A stretch of DNA of 32,309 nt from Bryobacterales bacterium. Lineage in GTDB: Bacteria > Acidobacteriota > Terriglobia > Bryobacterales > Bryobacteraceae. Below, piece after piece: positions 6,736-14,965 of the stretch. How positions within the stretch are numbered: position 1 is the first letter of the stretch; each line of letters opens with the position of its first letter. The position numbers and the translations under genes are program-made. The DNA is taken from the NCBI GenBank assembly GCA_016789905.1, contig JAEUQC010000185.1, positions 1 to 32,309 on the forward strand. Reading direction: 5' to 3'. The notes beneath the pieces are model-generated. The model was not told where the DNA came from, did no database searches, and saw only the letters and a list, made by a program, of their open reading frames with translations.

Positions 6736-8115
6736 ATGAATTGCAGGATACTCAAGACCGGAATTTTCGCTCTTGTTTCGGGGTTGTTTTTGACGGTAGC
6801 GCAGCCAGTGGAGGAGCCTTCGGGCGGTGGCGGGAGCGCGGTGGAGAGACGGGTGGTGGAGCCGGCAAAGCCGGCGGTGACGCCTGGGAATGAAAAAGCG
6901 GTGGACTGGCAGGCGATTGCACGGCAGTCGGCCATTTTTACAGGGGTGCAACACGCGTTCCGATTAGGAACGGAGCGTGGAACGCGAAGCGGGATGAAAG
7001 GCCCATTTTGGGGCGGCTACGCGGACGCGGTGGGAAACCTGCATGGGTGGGGAGACGGGGACGTATTCTATGTAAATTATGTGGGTCATCCGATGCAGGG
7101 GGCGGTGTCGGGAATGATTTACATACAGAACGACCCGCAGGCGCGGCTGCTGCGCGCGGGGCGGGACCCGCGGTACTGGCGGAGCCGGTTGAAGGCGATG
7201 GGAGCGGCGTGGGCCTACAGCACGTGGTTTGAGATTGGGCCGGTGAGCGAGGCGAGCATAGGGAAGATTCAAGGGCGGCGGCCGCAACAGGGGTTTGTGG
7301 ACCATGTGGTGACGCCGGTGATTGGCACGGGATGGCTGGTGGCCGAGGATTTTCTGGACGAGAAGGTGATCCTTCCGTTCGAACGGCGGTTTGAGAATAA
7401 GTGGGCACGGATGATGATGCGGAGCTGGCTGAACCCGAGCCGGAGTTTTTCGAACGCGCTGCGGATGAAATCGCCGTGGTATCGGGATTCGCGCGGGGGG
7501 ATATTGGCGGAGCATTACCGGGCGCCGCATGTGATGGAACCGGAGGGGCCGCGCGTGTTTCCGAAGGCCGCGCCGATTGAAGTGACGGCGCTGCCGTTCT
7601 GGACGCGGTTCGGCGACACGCAGTGCGCGGGCGGGGGCGGGCAGGCGGCGTTTCGGTTGTCGCCAACATGGCAGATTGTGGGGCAAGTGAGCGGCTGTCA
7701 ACTGCGGGACCTTGCGCGGGATACGACGGGCGATTCGCTGACGTATGTGATTGGCCCCCGGTGGACGCCGCTGGCGGAACGGCGGGTGAACCCGTTTGCG
7801 CAGGTGCTGGTGGGCGGGAACAAGCTGACACGATACGAAGTGGACCCGATACGGGAGCAACTGTTGAAAACGGAGGCGAAGCGAAAGGGGATGGCGCTGC
7901 CGGCGCCGGAGACCTATTCCCAATCGGACATTCGTCATGGCGTGGCGCTGCTGGCGGGAACGGGCATTGATATCCGTTTGAACCCGGCGTTCGCGCTGCG
8001 GCTGGCGAGTGTGGAGTATGCGCGAAGCTGGGCGGGGGTGACTGGCGACACGCGGTTGTACAACCAGGGGTTGCAATTGTCGACGGGAGTGATTTTGCGC
8101 ATGGGCACCTGGTGA
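6736..8115 (+). CDS. Exported protein, barrel-like C-terminal half (DUF3943-like core)
   Basis: A 459-residue protein with a signal peptide at about 1-22 (MNCRILKTGIFALVSGLFLTVAQ) and a Gly/Ser-rich linker. The segment GWGDGDVFYVNYVGHPMQG at about 100-118 resembles the WDGD...NYLGHPYQG pattern of DUF3943-type membrane proteins, with hydrophobic helices on either side (AAWAYSTWFEIGPVSEA). The C-terminal third has alternating strands ending in the aromatic tail GVILRMGTW, typical of an outer-membrane beta-barrel. I infer an outer-membrane or periplasmic protein of unknown role. GGAAAG lies 10 bases before the ATG. It stands alone, with Ppx upstream and tRNA-Gln downstream. Confidence 0.75.
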   Translation: MNCRILKTGIFALVSGLFLTVAQPVEEPSGGGGSAVERRVVEPAKPAVTPGNEKAVDWQAIARQSAIFTGVQHAFRLGTERGTRSGMKGPFWGGYADAVGNLHGWGDGDVFYVNYVGHPMQGAVSGMIYIQNDPQARLLRAGRDPRYWRSRLKAMGAAWAYSTWFEIGPVSEASIGKIQGRRPQQGFVDHVVTPVIGTGWLVAEDFLDEKVILPFERRFENKWARMMMRSWLNPSRSFSNALRMKSPWYRDSRGGILAEHYRAPHVMEPEGPRVFPKAAPIEVTALPFWTRFGDTQCAGGGGQAAFRLSPTWQIVGQVSGCQLRDLARDTTGDSLTYVIGPRWTPLAERRVNPFAQVLVGGNKLTRYEVDPIREQLLKTEAKRKGMALPAPETYSQSDIRHGVALLAGTGIDIRLNPAFALRLASVEYARSWAGVTGDTRLYNQGLQLSTGVILRMGTW

Positions 8116-8123
8116 TTTATACT
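8095..8123 (+). promoter_or_regulatory. Promoter of tRNA-Gln
   Basis: TTGCGC at 8095-8100, a 17-base spacer and TATACT at 8118-8123. The predicted start near 8130 is 12 bases before the tRNA. The -35 lies in the last codons of the preceding gene. Confidence 0.55.
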
Positions 8124-8141
8124 AAAAGTGTTCGCCCTCGC

Positions 8142-8215
8142 TGGGAGATCGTTCAACGGTAGGACAGCAGACTCTGACTCTGCTTATCGGGGTTCGAATC
8201 CCTGTCTCCCAGCCA
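8142..8215 (+). tRNA. tRNA-Gln (anticodon CUG)
   Basis: The acceptor stem TGGGAGA (8142-8148) pairs with TCTCCCA (8205-8211), followed by G and an encoded CCA (8213-8215). The anticodon stem GCAGA/TCTGC encloses CTCTGAC, giving U33 and anticodon CTG, which reads CAG. The T arm GGGGTTCGAATCCC is canonical. A 7-bp inverted repeat (8220-8226 with 8242-8248, 15-base loop) follows without a T tract, so termination is uncertain. Confidence 0.97.
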
Positions 8216-8294
8216 CTTCCCGTTCCCGGCATATATTTTCAGGAACGGTGACGAGTTTCCCGCGTTTGTTGCGCCATTCCCTGTGGAGACCACA

Positions 8295-8687
8295 ATGGGA
8301 CTGCAAGAACGGCAAATGATCCGGGACCTGAAAGAGAAGACGCTACCCGAGCGCGAACAGGAAATCACGGAGATTTGCGGTGGCGCGGCGCGGTATGAGG
8401 TGGACTGGGACAGCCTGGCCGACGACGCTGAGGCGATCCGGTTTTTGGACAATCTGTCGTGCCACCGGCTGAACATGGCGCTGCGGACGATTGCGCTGGA
8501 CCCGATGGGCAAGGAAGCGCTGCGCGATGGGCTGCAAGCGATTAAGCTGCGCAACGTGAAAACGAAGGAAGAGATGAAGATGGACTTCCGGGGCGGCGTG
8601 CTGGAAATGCACTGCGCGTATGCGCTGCGGACAGACGGGATGTTTAACGATATGGAAATTTACAAGACTTTGATGGGAGGCCTCTAG
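8295..8687 (+). CDS. Unknown 130-residue protein, first gene of a two-gene operon
   Basis: Starts at ATG 8295 with GGAG 7 bases upstream; a GTG at 8283 would add four residues. The protein is soluble, charged and mainly helical: MGLQERQMIRDLKEK, an acidic middle part (DWDSLADDAEAIRFLDNL) and MDFRGGVLEMHCAYALR near the end. I do not recognise a family. Its stop codon is directly followed by the ATG of the next gene (TAGATG), so the two are almost certainly translated together. It sits downstream of tRNA-Gln. Confidence 0.75.
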   Translation: MGLQERQMIRDLKEKTLPEREQEITEICGGAARYEVDWDSLADDAEAIRFLDNLSCHRLNMALRTIALDPMGKEALRDGLQAIKLRNVKTKEEMKMDFRGGVLEMHCAYALRTDGMFNDMEIYKTLMGGL

Positions 8688-8948
8688 ATGACTCGCCGCA
8701 ACCTGATCCCTTCGCTGGCCGCAATGGCCGGCGCCGCCGCTACCGCTTCAGCGGCCGAAGGCAACCCGCTGATGGACCTGTTGGGGGCCAGCGCGAGAGA
8801 GAAAAGGGGCGTGAATGTGTATGTGAATGGCCAGCAGATAGGAATGGTGGTGACGCAGATCGGGCTGGAGTTTGTGGAGGGGCGGAGCCAGGCGCAATCG
8901 AAGATTGTGATTCGGCTGACGGCGATTGACGCGGCGACGATGGCGTAA
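8688..8948 (+). CDS. Small exported protein, possible Tat signal
   Basis: An 86-residue protein whose first 23 residues look like a Tat or Sec signal (TRRNLI, then an Ala-rich stretch ending ATASAAE). The mature part, about 60 residues, starts with LMDLLGAS and contains a strand-rich core NVYVNGQQIGMVVTQIG. I do not recognise a family. The ATG directly abuts the stop of the preceding gene, so it probably works with it. GGGAGG at 8675-8680 is a good ribosome-binding site. Confidence 0.72.
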   Translation: MTRRNLIPSLAAMAGAAATASAAEGNPLMDLLGASAREKRGVNVYVNGQQIGMVVTQIGLEFVEGRSQAQSKIVIRLTAIDAATMA

Positions 8949-8957
8949 CTTTTTCGC

Positions 8958-8989
8958 TTGACACATGGCGAACAAAAAGCGAATATCTA
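8958..8989 (+). promoter_or_regulatory. TTGACA promoter with LexA-like direct repeat, upstream of radical SAM gene
   Basis: A perfect TTGACA at 8958-8963. Downstream, TATCTA (20-base spacer) or GAATAT (17-base spacer) could be the -10. The sequence GAAC-N7-GAAT (8970-8984) lies in the spacer and matches the alphaproteobacterial-type LexA direct repeat GAAC-N7-GAAC with one mismatch. The site is a hypothesis. Confidence 0.4.
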
Positions 8990-8992
8990 TGA

Positions 8993-9952
8993 ATGCCGCT
9001 GGTTGGCATTGCGAAGATGGCCGCTGAAAGTCCCAAGTTAGAGGACAAGAGCCGTGTGTCGTATCTGGAGTTGCCGGCGCGTAGTTTCATAGGCGCTTGT
9101 TCGGGGAAGCGGTTGATTTTCGATTGGACCGTGAACCCTTACCGGGGTTGCGAGTACGGATGCCGGTACTGTTATGCCCGGTATACGCACGAGTTCATGG
9201 AGTTGACGGCGAGCGACTTTGAGACGCGCATTTTTGCCAAGCAGTGGGACGCGGGAGTGTTCCGGCGCGAGATTCGGAGGATCGCGCCGGGGGATTCGGT
9301 GGCGTTTGGGACGGCGACGGATTGTTATCAACCGGCGGAGCGGCGGTATGGGCTGATGCGAAAGATGCTGGAGGAATTGCCAGGGCGGGCGGAAGAGTGG
9401 AAGCTGCTGGTGACGACGAAATCCGATCTGATAGGGCGGGATGCGGAGTTGCTGGCGCGGCTGGCTCGAACGAACGATGTGCGGGTGAACATGACGGTGA
9501 CGACGCTGGACGCGGGGCTGGCGAGGAAGATGGAGCCGTTGGCGCCGCGGCCGGCGCTGCGGCTGGAGGCGATCCGGCGGCTGGCGGGGGAAGGGGTGAC
9601 GGTGGGGGTGGGGGTGTCGCCGATCCTGCCGCGGATCACGGATTCAGAGGCGCATTTGGACGCGATCGCCGGGGCGGCGAAAGCGGCGGGGGCGCGAACG
9701 CTGTGGGCGCAGCCGTTGTTCTTGCGGGATTCGGCGCGGGAGGTGTTTTTGCCGTGGCTGGAAAGGGAGTTTCCGGAGCTGAGCGGCAAGTACCGGGGGT
9801 GGTATGGGCGGGAGGCGTATTTGGACGCGCCGTATGGGGAGTGGCTGAAGGCGCGGATTGACACGGTGCGCAAGCGGCATGGGCTTGGGGAGCGGAGCGT
9901 TGCTTACCGGCCGCCGGATTGGGTGGGGGCGGCGCAGATGCGGCTGTTCTGA
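8993..9952 (+). CDS. SPL-like radical SAM protein (DNA repair photolyase family)
   Basis: A 319-residue radical SAM enzyme of the SplB/Rv2578c-like group. The [4Fe-4S] motif is CEYGCRYC (Cys53, 57, 60), preceded by the family signature NPYRG and followed by YARYTHEFM. GTATDCYQPAE and the strands around VTTKSD and VNMTVTT are typical of the barrel. Spore photoproduct lyase homologues in non-sporulating bacteria are annotated as DNA-repair-like but their substrates are largely unproven. The start is uncertain: ATG 8993 or ATG 9017; neither has a clear Shine-Dalgarno. A possible SOS-type operator lies upstream. Confidence 0.9.
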   Translation: MPLVGIAKMAAESPKLEDKSRVSYLELPARSFIGACSGKRLIFDWTVNPYRGCEYGCRYCYARYTHEFMELTASDFETRIFAKQWDAGVFRREIRRIAPGDSVAFGTATDCYQPAERRYGLMRKMLEELPGRAEEWKLLVTTKSDLIGRDAELLARLARTNDVRVNMTVTTLDAGLARKMEPLAPRPALRLEAIRRLAGEGVTVGVGVSPILPRITDSEAHLDAIAGAAKAAGARTLWAQPLFLRDSAREVFLPWLEREFPELSGKYRGWYGREAYLDAPYGEWLKARIDTVRKRHGLGERSVAYRPPDWVGAAQMRLF

Positions 9953-10001
9953 AGGGGCGGGTTTACTTGCTAACGAAAAGTGCTTGATGGAAGATAGAGG
10001 G

Positions 10002-10592
10002 ATGGGCTCACCGCGGCCAGTGGCGATAAGCGATCACGCGCTGGAACAACTGAAGTACATACGGGAAACGATGGAGCGGACCGGATCGTTCACGGCGGTG
10101 CCGGGGTGGGGCGGGGTGGCGATGGGAGTGTCGGCACTGGCGGCGGCGGGGGTAGCGTCGCGGCAGACGGATGTGCGGATGTGGGGCGGGGTGTGGATGT
10201 GCGAGGTGTTGCTGGCGCTGTGCATTGGGGGCGCGTTCATAGTGCGGAAGACGCGGCGGGGAGACCGGAGCCTGTTCGCGGCGCCGGGGCGGCAGTTCTT
10301 TTTGAGCTTCAGCCCGCCGGTGGCGGCGGGGGGCGTGTTGAGCTGGGTGCTGTATCAGCAGGGGGCGTGGGCGGTGCTGCCGGGATTGTGGCTGATGCTG
10401 TACGGGGCGGGAGTGGTGACGGCGGGGGCGTTCTCGGTGCGGATTGTGCCGGTGATGGGGCTGTGCTTCATGGGAATCGGGGCGGCGGCGCTGGCGGCGC
10501 CGGCGGCATGGGGCAACTGGTTCCTGGCGTTCGGATTCGGCATTGTGCATATCGTTTTCGGACTGATCATTGCAAGGAGGTACGGTGGCTAA
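10002..10592 (+). CDS. Multi-spanning membrane protein, unknown
   Basis: About 196 residues. A short soluble N-terminus (ISDHALEQLKYIRETMERTGSFTAVPGWGG) precedes five or six transmembrane helices. I chose ATG 10002, which has GGAAG 8 bases upstream; an in-frame ATG at 9987 would add five residues. The last codons contain the Shine-Dalgarno (AAGGAGG, 10574-10580) of the next gene, a winged-helix regulator that starts before this gene stops. Such pairing suggests that the regulator controls, or is sensitive to, this membrane protein. Confidence 0.75.
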   Translation: MGSPRPVAISDHALEQLKYIRETMERTGSFTAVPGWGGVAMGVSALAAAGVASRQTDVRMWGGVWMCEVLLALCIGGAFIVRKTRRGDRSLFAAPGRQFFLSFSPPVAAGGVLSWVLYQQGAWAVLPGLWLMLYGAGVVTAGAFSVRIVPVMGLCFMGIGAAALAAPAAWGNWFLAFGFGIVHIVFGLIIARRYGG

Positions 10593-10953
10593 ATCAGCGG
10601 TTAGGAAGTTAGAGGCGGTGACGCCGGGGGCGGCAGGTCCGACGGCGATGAAAGAGTCGCAGGCGCTGGACCGGTTGATCCACGAAAAGATGCGGTTGGG
10701 GATTGTGAGCGCATTGGCCGTCAGCGGGCCGCTGACGTTTGTGGAGTTGAAGGCGCTGCTGGCGGCGTCCGATGGCAATGTGAGCGTACATGCGCGGAAG
10801 CTGGAAGAGGCGGGCTACATTACGTGTTCGAAGGGGTTCAACGGCCGGATGCCGCGGACGGAGTATTCGCTGACGTTTGAAGGGCGGGCGGCGCTGGAGA
10901 AGTATCTCGATCACCTGGAAGCGATTGTTGGCGCGATGCGGCCGAACAAATGA
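10585..10953 (+). CDS. Winged-helix transcriptional regulator (HTH_34-like)
   Basis: A 122-residue regulator. Residues about 25-110 form a winged helix: DRLIHEKMRLGIVSAL, GPLTFVELKALLAASDGNVSVHARKLEEAGYI as the helix-turn-helix, then a wing with PRTEYSLTFEGRAALEKYLDHLEAIV, which is the pattern of PF13601-type MarR/ArsR-like regulators. Start is GTG 10585, 4 bases after AAGGAGG, overlapping the membrane gene by 8 bases; its stop overlaps the next start (ATGA). It is thus the middle gene of a coupled three-gene operon. Confidence 0.85.
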   Translation: MAKSAVRKLEAVTPGAAGPTAMKESQALDRLIHEKMRLGIVSALAVSGPLTFVELKALLAASDGNVSVHARKLEEAGYITCSKGFNGRMPRTEYSLTFEGRAALEKYLDHLEAIVGAMRPNK

Positions 10954-11924
10954 GGGCGTTGGTGCTGCTCTTGTTGCCGCTATTGGCACGGGCGCAGGAT
11001 GTGGACAGCTTTGTGCGGGAAAACGCGGGGCGGTTCACGCCGAAGGCGCAGCGGATTCAGTTTGCGTTGATTGGCGATCAGCAGTATACGCCGGCGCAGG
11101 AGAAGCTGTTTGAGAATGTCATCGATTCGATGAACGGGGAACCGCTGCAGTTTGTGGTTCACGATGGGGACATCATCGGCAGCAACAAGCCGTGCGACGA
11201 CGCGACGTTTGCGCGGCGCGTGAAGACGTTCGGGCGTTCGGCGCATCCGTTCGTATTGACGCCTGGGGACAACGACTGGACGGACTGCGGGAAGGCGACG
11301 ATGGGCGGGTTCGATCCGCTGGAGCGGCTGGCGAAGGTGCGCGCGCTGTTTTTTCCTGCGCTGGGGAAGCGCTCGCTGCCGCTGGTTTCGCAGGGCCGGT
11401 TAAAAGAGTTCGCGCCGTATGTGGAGAACCAGATGTGGGCGCGCGGGCAGGTGCTGTTTGCGACGCTGCATGTGGTGGGAACGAACAACAATGCGGCGAG
11501 GCGGGCGGAATACGAACCGCGGAACGCGGCGAACCTGTTTTGGGTGAAAGCGGCGTTCGCGATTGCACGGAACCGGGGCTTCCGGGGGGTGATGGTGATT
11601 ATGCAGGCGAATCCCCACTTTGAGGAAAAGAAGCGGAAGGCTGGGGATGGATTCGGCGACACGATTGCGGCGTTGGAACGGGAGACGCGCGCGTTCCCTG
11701 GGGAGGTGGTGCTGGTTCATGGCGACAGCCATTATTTCCGGATCGACAAGCCGCTGGTTTCGGCCCACGACAATGCGGAGGGGAGCCGCGTGGAGAACTT
11801 CACACGGGTGGAGACGTTTGGCCCGCCGGACGTTCACTGGATCCGGGCGACGGCGGACCCGGTGAACCCGATGGTGTTCCAATTCGACCAGCGAATTGTT
11901 GCGGCCAACATCCGCGCGCGGTAG
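10950..11924 (+). CDS. Secreted metallophosphoesterase
   Basis: A 324-residue calcineurin-like phosphoesterase with a signal peptide (MRALVLLLLPLLARAQD). Metal-binding motifs appear in order: IGDQQY (about 41-46), HDGDIIGS (71-78), GDNDW (106-110) and HGDSHYF near 253. The His-rich end of the classic GHTH is replaced by HGDSHY, a variant seen in some exported family members. It would hydrolyse phosphomono- or diesters in the periplasm; the substrate is unknown. The start overlaps the regulator stop by 4 bases (ATGA), so it shares its operon. Confidence 0.88.
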   Translation: MRALVLLLLPLLARAQDVDSFVRENAGRFTPKAQRIQFALIGDQQYTPAQEKLFENVIDSMNGEPLQFVVHDGDIIGSNKPCDDATFARRVKTFGRSAHPFVLTPGDNDWTDCGKATMGGFDPLERLAKVRALFFPALGKRSLPLVSQGRLKEFAPYVENQMWARGQVLFATLHVVGTNNNAARRAEYEPRNAANLFWVKAAFAIARNRGFRGVMVIMQANPHFEEKKRKAGDGFGDTIAALERETRAFPGEVVLVHGDSHYFRIDKPLVSAHDNAEGSRVENFTRVETFGPPDVHWIRATADPVNPMVFQFDQRIVAANIRAR

Positions 11925-11952
11925 CGATTAAACTGAAAAGAGAGAGTTCTCC

Positions 11953-12570
11953 ATGCGTACAATAGCGGTTGTCTTCACTGCCTCTGTCCTGTTTCTGACT
12001 GGCTGTTCGGATGCTCCAAAGAGCCCGGCGGCGAAAAAGGAGGAACCGAAGAAGGAGCCGGAAGCGATTACCGGCAAGAATGCGTTCTTCAAGGTATATG
12101 TGACGGCGAGGGCCTGGGCGCAGGATGTGCAGTGCCTGAACGTGGTCAACATTCCGATCAGCGAAGTGAAGGGCGGCGAGGGGAAATCGGGCGCGTGGCG
12201 CGTGACGGTGGTATCGCCATCGAAGCTGCGGAAGCGCACGTACACGTGGTCCGCGGTGGAAGCGGAAGGGAATCTGCATGCGGGCGTTTTCCCGGGGCCG
12301 GAAGAGGCGTTTACGCCGAGCCCGGCGGCGCGGATGTTTGTGGTGGCCGCGTTGAAAGCGGATACGGACGCGGCGCTGAAAGTGGCCGAAGGCAAAAGCG
12401 CCGAGTATATGAAGAAGAATCCGGGGATGCGGATTAACTACCTGCTGGAAGCGGGGAACAAGCACCCGAACCCGGCGTGGCGGGTGATTTGGGGAGACTC
12501 TGTGGGCACGAGCAGCCATTCGGTTTTCGTGGACGCGACGACGGGCGAATACCTGGAAACGCGTCACTAA
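11953..12570 (+). CDS. Lipoprotein with PepSY-like C-terminus
   Basis: A 205-residue lipoprotein: the lipobox LTGC puts the lipid on Cys18, followed by a Lys/Glu/Pro-rich linker (AAKKEEPKKEPE). The C-terminal 60 residues (PAWRVIWGDSVG, SHSVFVDATTGEYLET) resemble the repeat unit of PepSY domains. AGAGAG precedes the ATG by about 6 bases. The role is unknown. The dehydratase gene begins one base after its stop, so they may be co-transcribed. Confidence 0.85.
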   Translation: MRTIAVVFTASVLFLTGCSDAPKSPAAKKEEPKKEPEAITGKNAFFKVYVTARAWAQDVQCLNVVNIPISEVKGGEGKSGAWRVTVVSPSKLRKRTYTWSAVEAEGNLHAGVFPGPEEAFTPSPAARMFVVAALKADTDAALKVAEGKSAEYMKKNPGMRINYLLEAGNKHPNPAWRVIWGDSVGTSSHSVFVDATTGEYLETRH

Positions 12571-12571
12571 G

Positions 12572-13513
12572 ATGCCGATTCCCGCCGCCGAAGTAGTCGC
12601 CGCCTCGGAGCGAATCCGAGGGCTTGTCCGCCGCACGCCGGTGGTGCCGGTGGATGTTTGCGGACTGCGTTTGTATTTGAAGTGCGAGAACCTGCAGGAT
12701 GGGGGATCGTTCAAGCTGCGCGGGGCGACGAACGTGATCCGGACGCTATCGCCGGAGGCACTGGGGCGCGGGGTGATGGCGTATTCGTCGGGCAATCACG
12801 CGGCGGGAGTGGCGCTGGCGGCGCAACGGGCCGGGGCGAAGGCGCGGGTGGTGATGCCGCATGACGCGCCGAAAGTGAAGGTGGATAACACGGCTTCCTT
12901 CGGGGCGGAGATTGTGAGTTACAACCGGTTCACGGAGGACCGGGAGGCCATCTGCCAAGCACTGGCGGCGGAGACGGGCGCGGCGATTGTGCCGCCCTTT
13001 GATCATCCGATGACGATTGCGGGGCAGGGGACGGCGGCGATGGAACTGCTGGAAGAGGCGCCGGAATTGGACGCGCTGATCGCGCCGCTGGGGGGCGGCG
13101 GGCTGATGGCGGGGACGTGCCTGATCGCGCGGCATATGCGTCCATCGCTGCGCCTGTTTGGCGGCGAGCCAGCGCTGGGCAACGATACGTACCTTTCGAT
13201 TCAAGCCGGTGAGCGGGTAGAGATCGCGCCGCCGGATACGATTGCCGATGGGCTGCGGTCATTCGCTCCGGGAAAGTTGACGTTCCCGGTGATGAAGGAA
13301 AACCTGGAAGCGGTGGTTCTGGTGACCGAAGACGAGATTCGCGCCGCGGTGCGCTGGCTGGCGACGAAGGCGCATCTGGTGGTGGAGCCGAGCGGGGCGG
13401 TTCCGGTAGCGGCGATTTTGCACGGAAAGCTGCCGCGGGAAGTGCGCAATATTGGTGTGATCGTGTCCGGCGGGAACATAGAGCCGTCGCAACTGGCAGA
13501 GATACTGGCCTAA
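12572..13513 (+). CDS. Threonine/serine dehydratase-like PLP enzyme
   Basis: A 313-residue fold-type II PLP enzyme. SFKLRGA places the PLP Lys at 48, SSGNHAAG (72-79) binds the substrate carboxylate, and GGGGL (about 170-175) binds the PLP phosphate. Near the C-terminus is VVEPSGA. The length and lack of a C-terminal ACT domain fit the catabolic threonine dehydratase / serine racemase / 3-hydroxyaspartate dehydratase group; the substrate is not fixed. The stop codon overlaps by 4 bases the convergent TetR gene, so the two genes end tail to tail with no room for a terminator between them. Confidence 0.92.
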   Translation: MPIPAAEVVAASERIRGLVRRTPVVPVDVCGLRLYLKCENLQDGGSFKLRGATNVIRTLSPEALGRGVMAYSSGNHAAGVALAAQRAGAKARVVMPHDAPKVKVDNTASFGAEIVSYNRFTEDREAICQALAAETGAAIVPPFDHPMTIAGQGTAAMELLEEAPELDALIAPLGGGGLMAGTCLIARHMRPSLRLFGGEPALGNDTYLSIQAGERVEIAPPDTIADGLRSFAPGKLTFPVMKENLEAVVLVTEDEIRAAVRWLATKAHLVVEPSGAVPVAAILHGKLPREVRNIGVIVSGGNIEPSQLAEILA

Positions 13514-14166
13514 CTTTCCAGAATGGCCACGAGGTCCAGCACCGCTTTCCGCGCGGGTTTCAGCAGCGGGAGCGAGCCGAGGCGGATGAGGGTGGTGACC
13601 ATGCGCGCGCTGGTTTCCAGGAGCTGCGCGGTGCGCGACTGGCCGTCCGAGCGGTCGTAGATCCAGAAGAGTATCAGCCCCATCTGGTACATCCAAAGGA
13701 TTTTGGGGAGTTGCGAGGCCATGTCGGCGGGGACGCTGGTTTCGGTTTCGGCGAGGGCGCGGGCGAAGTGGGCGAGGTCCTGTTCGCGGACGTCCTTCGA
13801 TTCGGCGGCGAAGGGGGAGAGCGGGCTGGCAGGGTCAGCGGCGTGGCCCATCAAGGCGCCAAGGAATTTCCGATTGGGCTCGAAATAAGTGAACTTCACA
13901 CGGATCATGGCGGCCAGGCGCGCTTCCAGTTTCCTGCCCTTCTGCGCGGTCTCTAGCAGCGGGCCGAGATCATCTTTCGCCTGCTGGTAAAAGGCGAGAA
14001 CGATGGCATCCTTCGAAGCGAAGTAGTAGTAGGCGAGGCCGGTGGCGACCTTGGCGCGGGCGGCCACCTCCCTCATGCTTGTTTCGGCGAAGCCCTTTTC
14101 GCGGAACAGCTCCAGCGCCGCTTCCAGAATTTTCGCGCGCGTTTCGGCGGACTTTTTTTCTCTCAC
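13510..14166 (-). CDS. TetR family regulator, probably autoregulating its operon
   Basis: About 218 residues. The N-terminal HTH is clear: AETRAKILEAALELFREKGFAETSMREVAARAKVATGLAYYYF. The rest is the helical ligand domain. The start is taken as GTG 14166, which overlaps the stop of the DCC gene (GTGA); GTG 14175 is an alternative. The promoter of this operon, over 0.8 kb upstream, carries three palindromes of 14 bases (14952-14965, 14966-14979, 15020-15033), the symmetry and length expected of a TetR dimer site. I infer that this protein represses its own operon. Confidence 0.92.
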   Translation of the reverse strand: MREKKSAETRAKILEAALELFREKGFAETSMREVAARAKVATGLAYYYFASKDAIVLAFYQQAKDDLGPLLETAQKGRKLEARLAAMIRVKFTYFEPNRKFLGALMGHAADPASPLSPFAAESKDVREQDLAHFARALAETETSVPADMASQLPKILWMYQMGLILFWIYDRSDGQSRTAQLLETSARMVTTLIRLGSLPLLKPARKAVLDLVAILES

Positions 14167-14540
14167 AGGGAACACCCCGGCAGGGAAACATCGCGCAGGC
14201 GAGCGGCCAACTCTTCATCGCCCCGCAGCCCCAGCCACTCCGACAGTGTAGAACGGTTTTTGGAAAGCGTCGCGAAGGCCTGACGGGCGAGCGGCAACAG
14301 TTCCGGGCGGGCCAGGCGATAGGACCAATCGCGATAGCCGTCCAGCGCCCAGAGCACGATGAGCCAGGCGGAATCGCCGGTCCACACGTCACCGGTATCG
14401 GAAAGCACAGCGAGATCGGTTTGGCCCGGCGGCTTCGGGGCGCATTCGAGGGGGACCAACTGGCGCTGCACTGAGAGCCAGGCCACCAGCGCGGCGCAAA
14501 GCCCGCAGCGTGCGTCGTAGTACACCCGGAGCCGTTTCAT
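14163..14540 (-). CDS. DCC1-like thiol-disulfide oxidoreductase (DUF393)
   Basis: A 125-residue thioredoxin-like protein with YDARCGLC (Cys12 and Cys15) at the N-terminus, the DCC/DUF393 hallmark. W-rich helices follow (SAWLIVLWALDGY). The start is ATG 14540, with a 4-base ATGA overlap with the membrane gene; the stop overlaps the TetR start. It probably exchanges disulfides with a partner membrane protein, but the target is unknown. Confidence 0.88.
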   Translation of the reverse strand: MKRLRVYYDARCGLCAALVAWLSVQRQLVPLECAPKPPGQTDLAVLSDTGDVWTGDSAWLIVLWALDGYRDWSYRLARPELLPLARQAFATLSKNRSTLSEWLGLRGDEELAARLRDVSLPGCSL

Positions 14541-14938
14541 CGCGCGGGCCCCCAATGGCCGGCGGGCGGCACGGGCGGCGGGGCAGAGGGGAGGCGATCC
14601 AGGGCGCGGCGGCGCATGCGGCTGAAGATAAGAATGTTCAGGAAGTGCATGATTCCGAGCACGATCAGAACAAAGCCGACTTTGTCGCTCACCAGTTCGA
14701 CAAGCGCGCGGCCATTGGTCACGTCGTTATAGGTTCGCAGGGTGAAGATGATCCAGCCCAGGTTCAGCAGATAGAACCCGACGACCAGCAGGTGATTCAC
14801 TGAACCGGCCAGTTCCCGGTTGCCGTGGAAGGCATCAAGGAGGAACGTTTTTCCGTTTGCGTGAAGCGTGCGCGCCACCCATACGGTGATGGCGATGGAG
14901 ATGGTCAGGTACAGCAGATACGTATGGAGAATATACAT
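14537..14938 (-). CDS. Small three-helix membrane protein, first gene of the TetR operon
   Basis: About 133 residues. The start is ATG 14938, with AGAGG 5 bases upstream; earlier in-frame starts (14959, 14965) lie inside the operators and would lack a ribosome-binding site. Three hydrophobic helices are seen at about 6-25, 46-67 and 85-105, and the tail is Pro/Arg-rich (PSAPPPVPPAGH). No cysteine partners or catalytic residues are recognised. It is the gene nearest to the TetR-controlled promoter and is coupled to the thiol oxidoreductase. Confidence 0.8.
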   Translation of the reverse strand: MYILHTYLLYLTISIAITVWVARTLHANGKTFLLDAFHGNRELAGSVNHLLVVGFYLLNLGWIIFTLRTYNDVTNGRALVELVSDKVGFVLIVLGIMHFLNILIFSRMRRRALDRLPSAPPPVPPAGHWGPAR

Positions 14939-14951
14939 ACCGTCCTCTTTC

Positions 14952-14965
14952 TTGAACATGTTCAA
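14952..14965. promoter_or_regulatory. Palindromic operator O2 (14-bp)
   Basis: TTGAACATGTTCAA, a perfect 14-base palindrome, directly abutting operator O1. It lies between the predicted transcription start and the ribosome-binding site of the TetR operon. Confidence 0.82.

Noticed and set aside
8220..8248. Inverted repeat after tRNA-Gln as a terminator
   Set aside because: 7-bp stem with a 15-base loop and no T tract; too weak to call.
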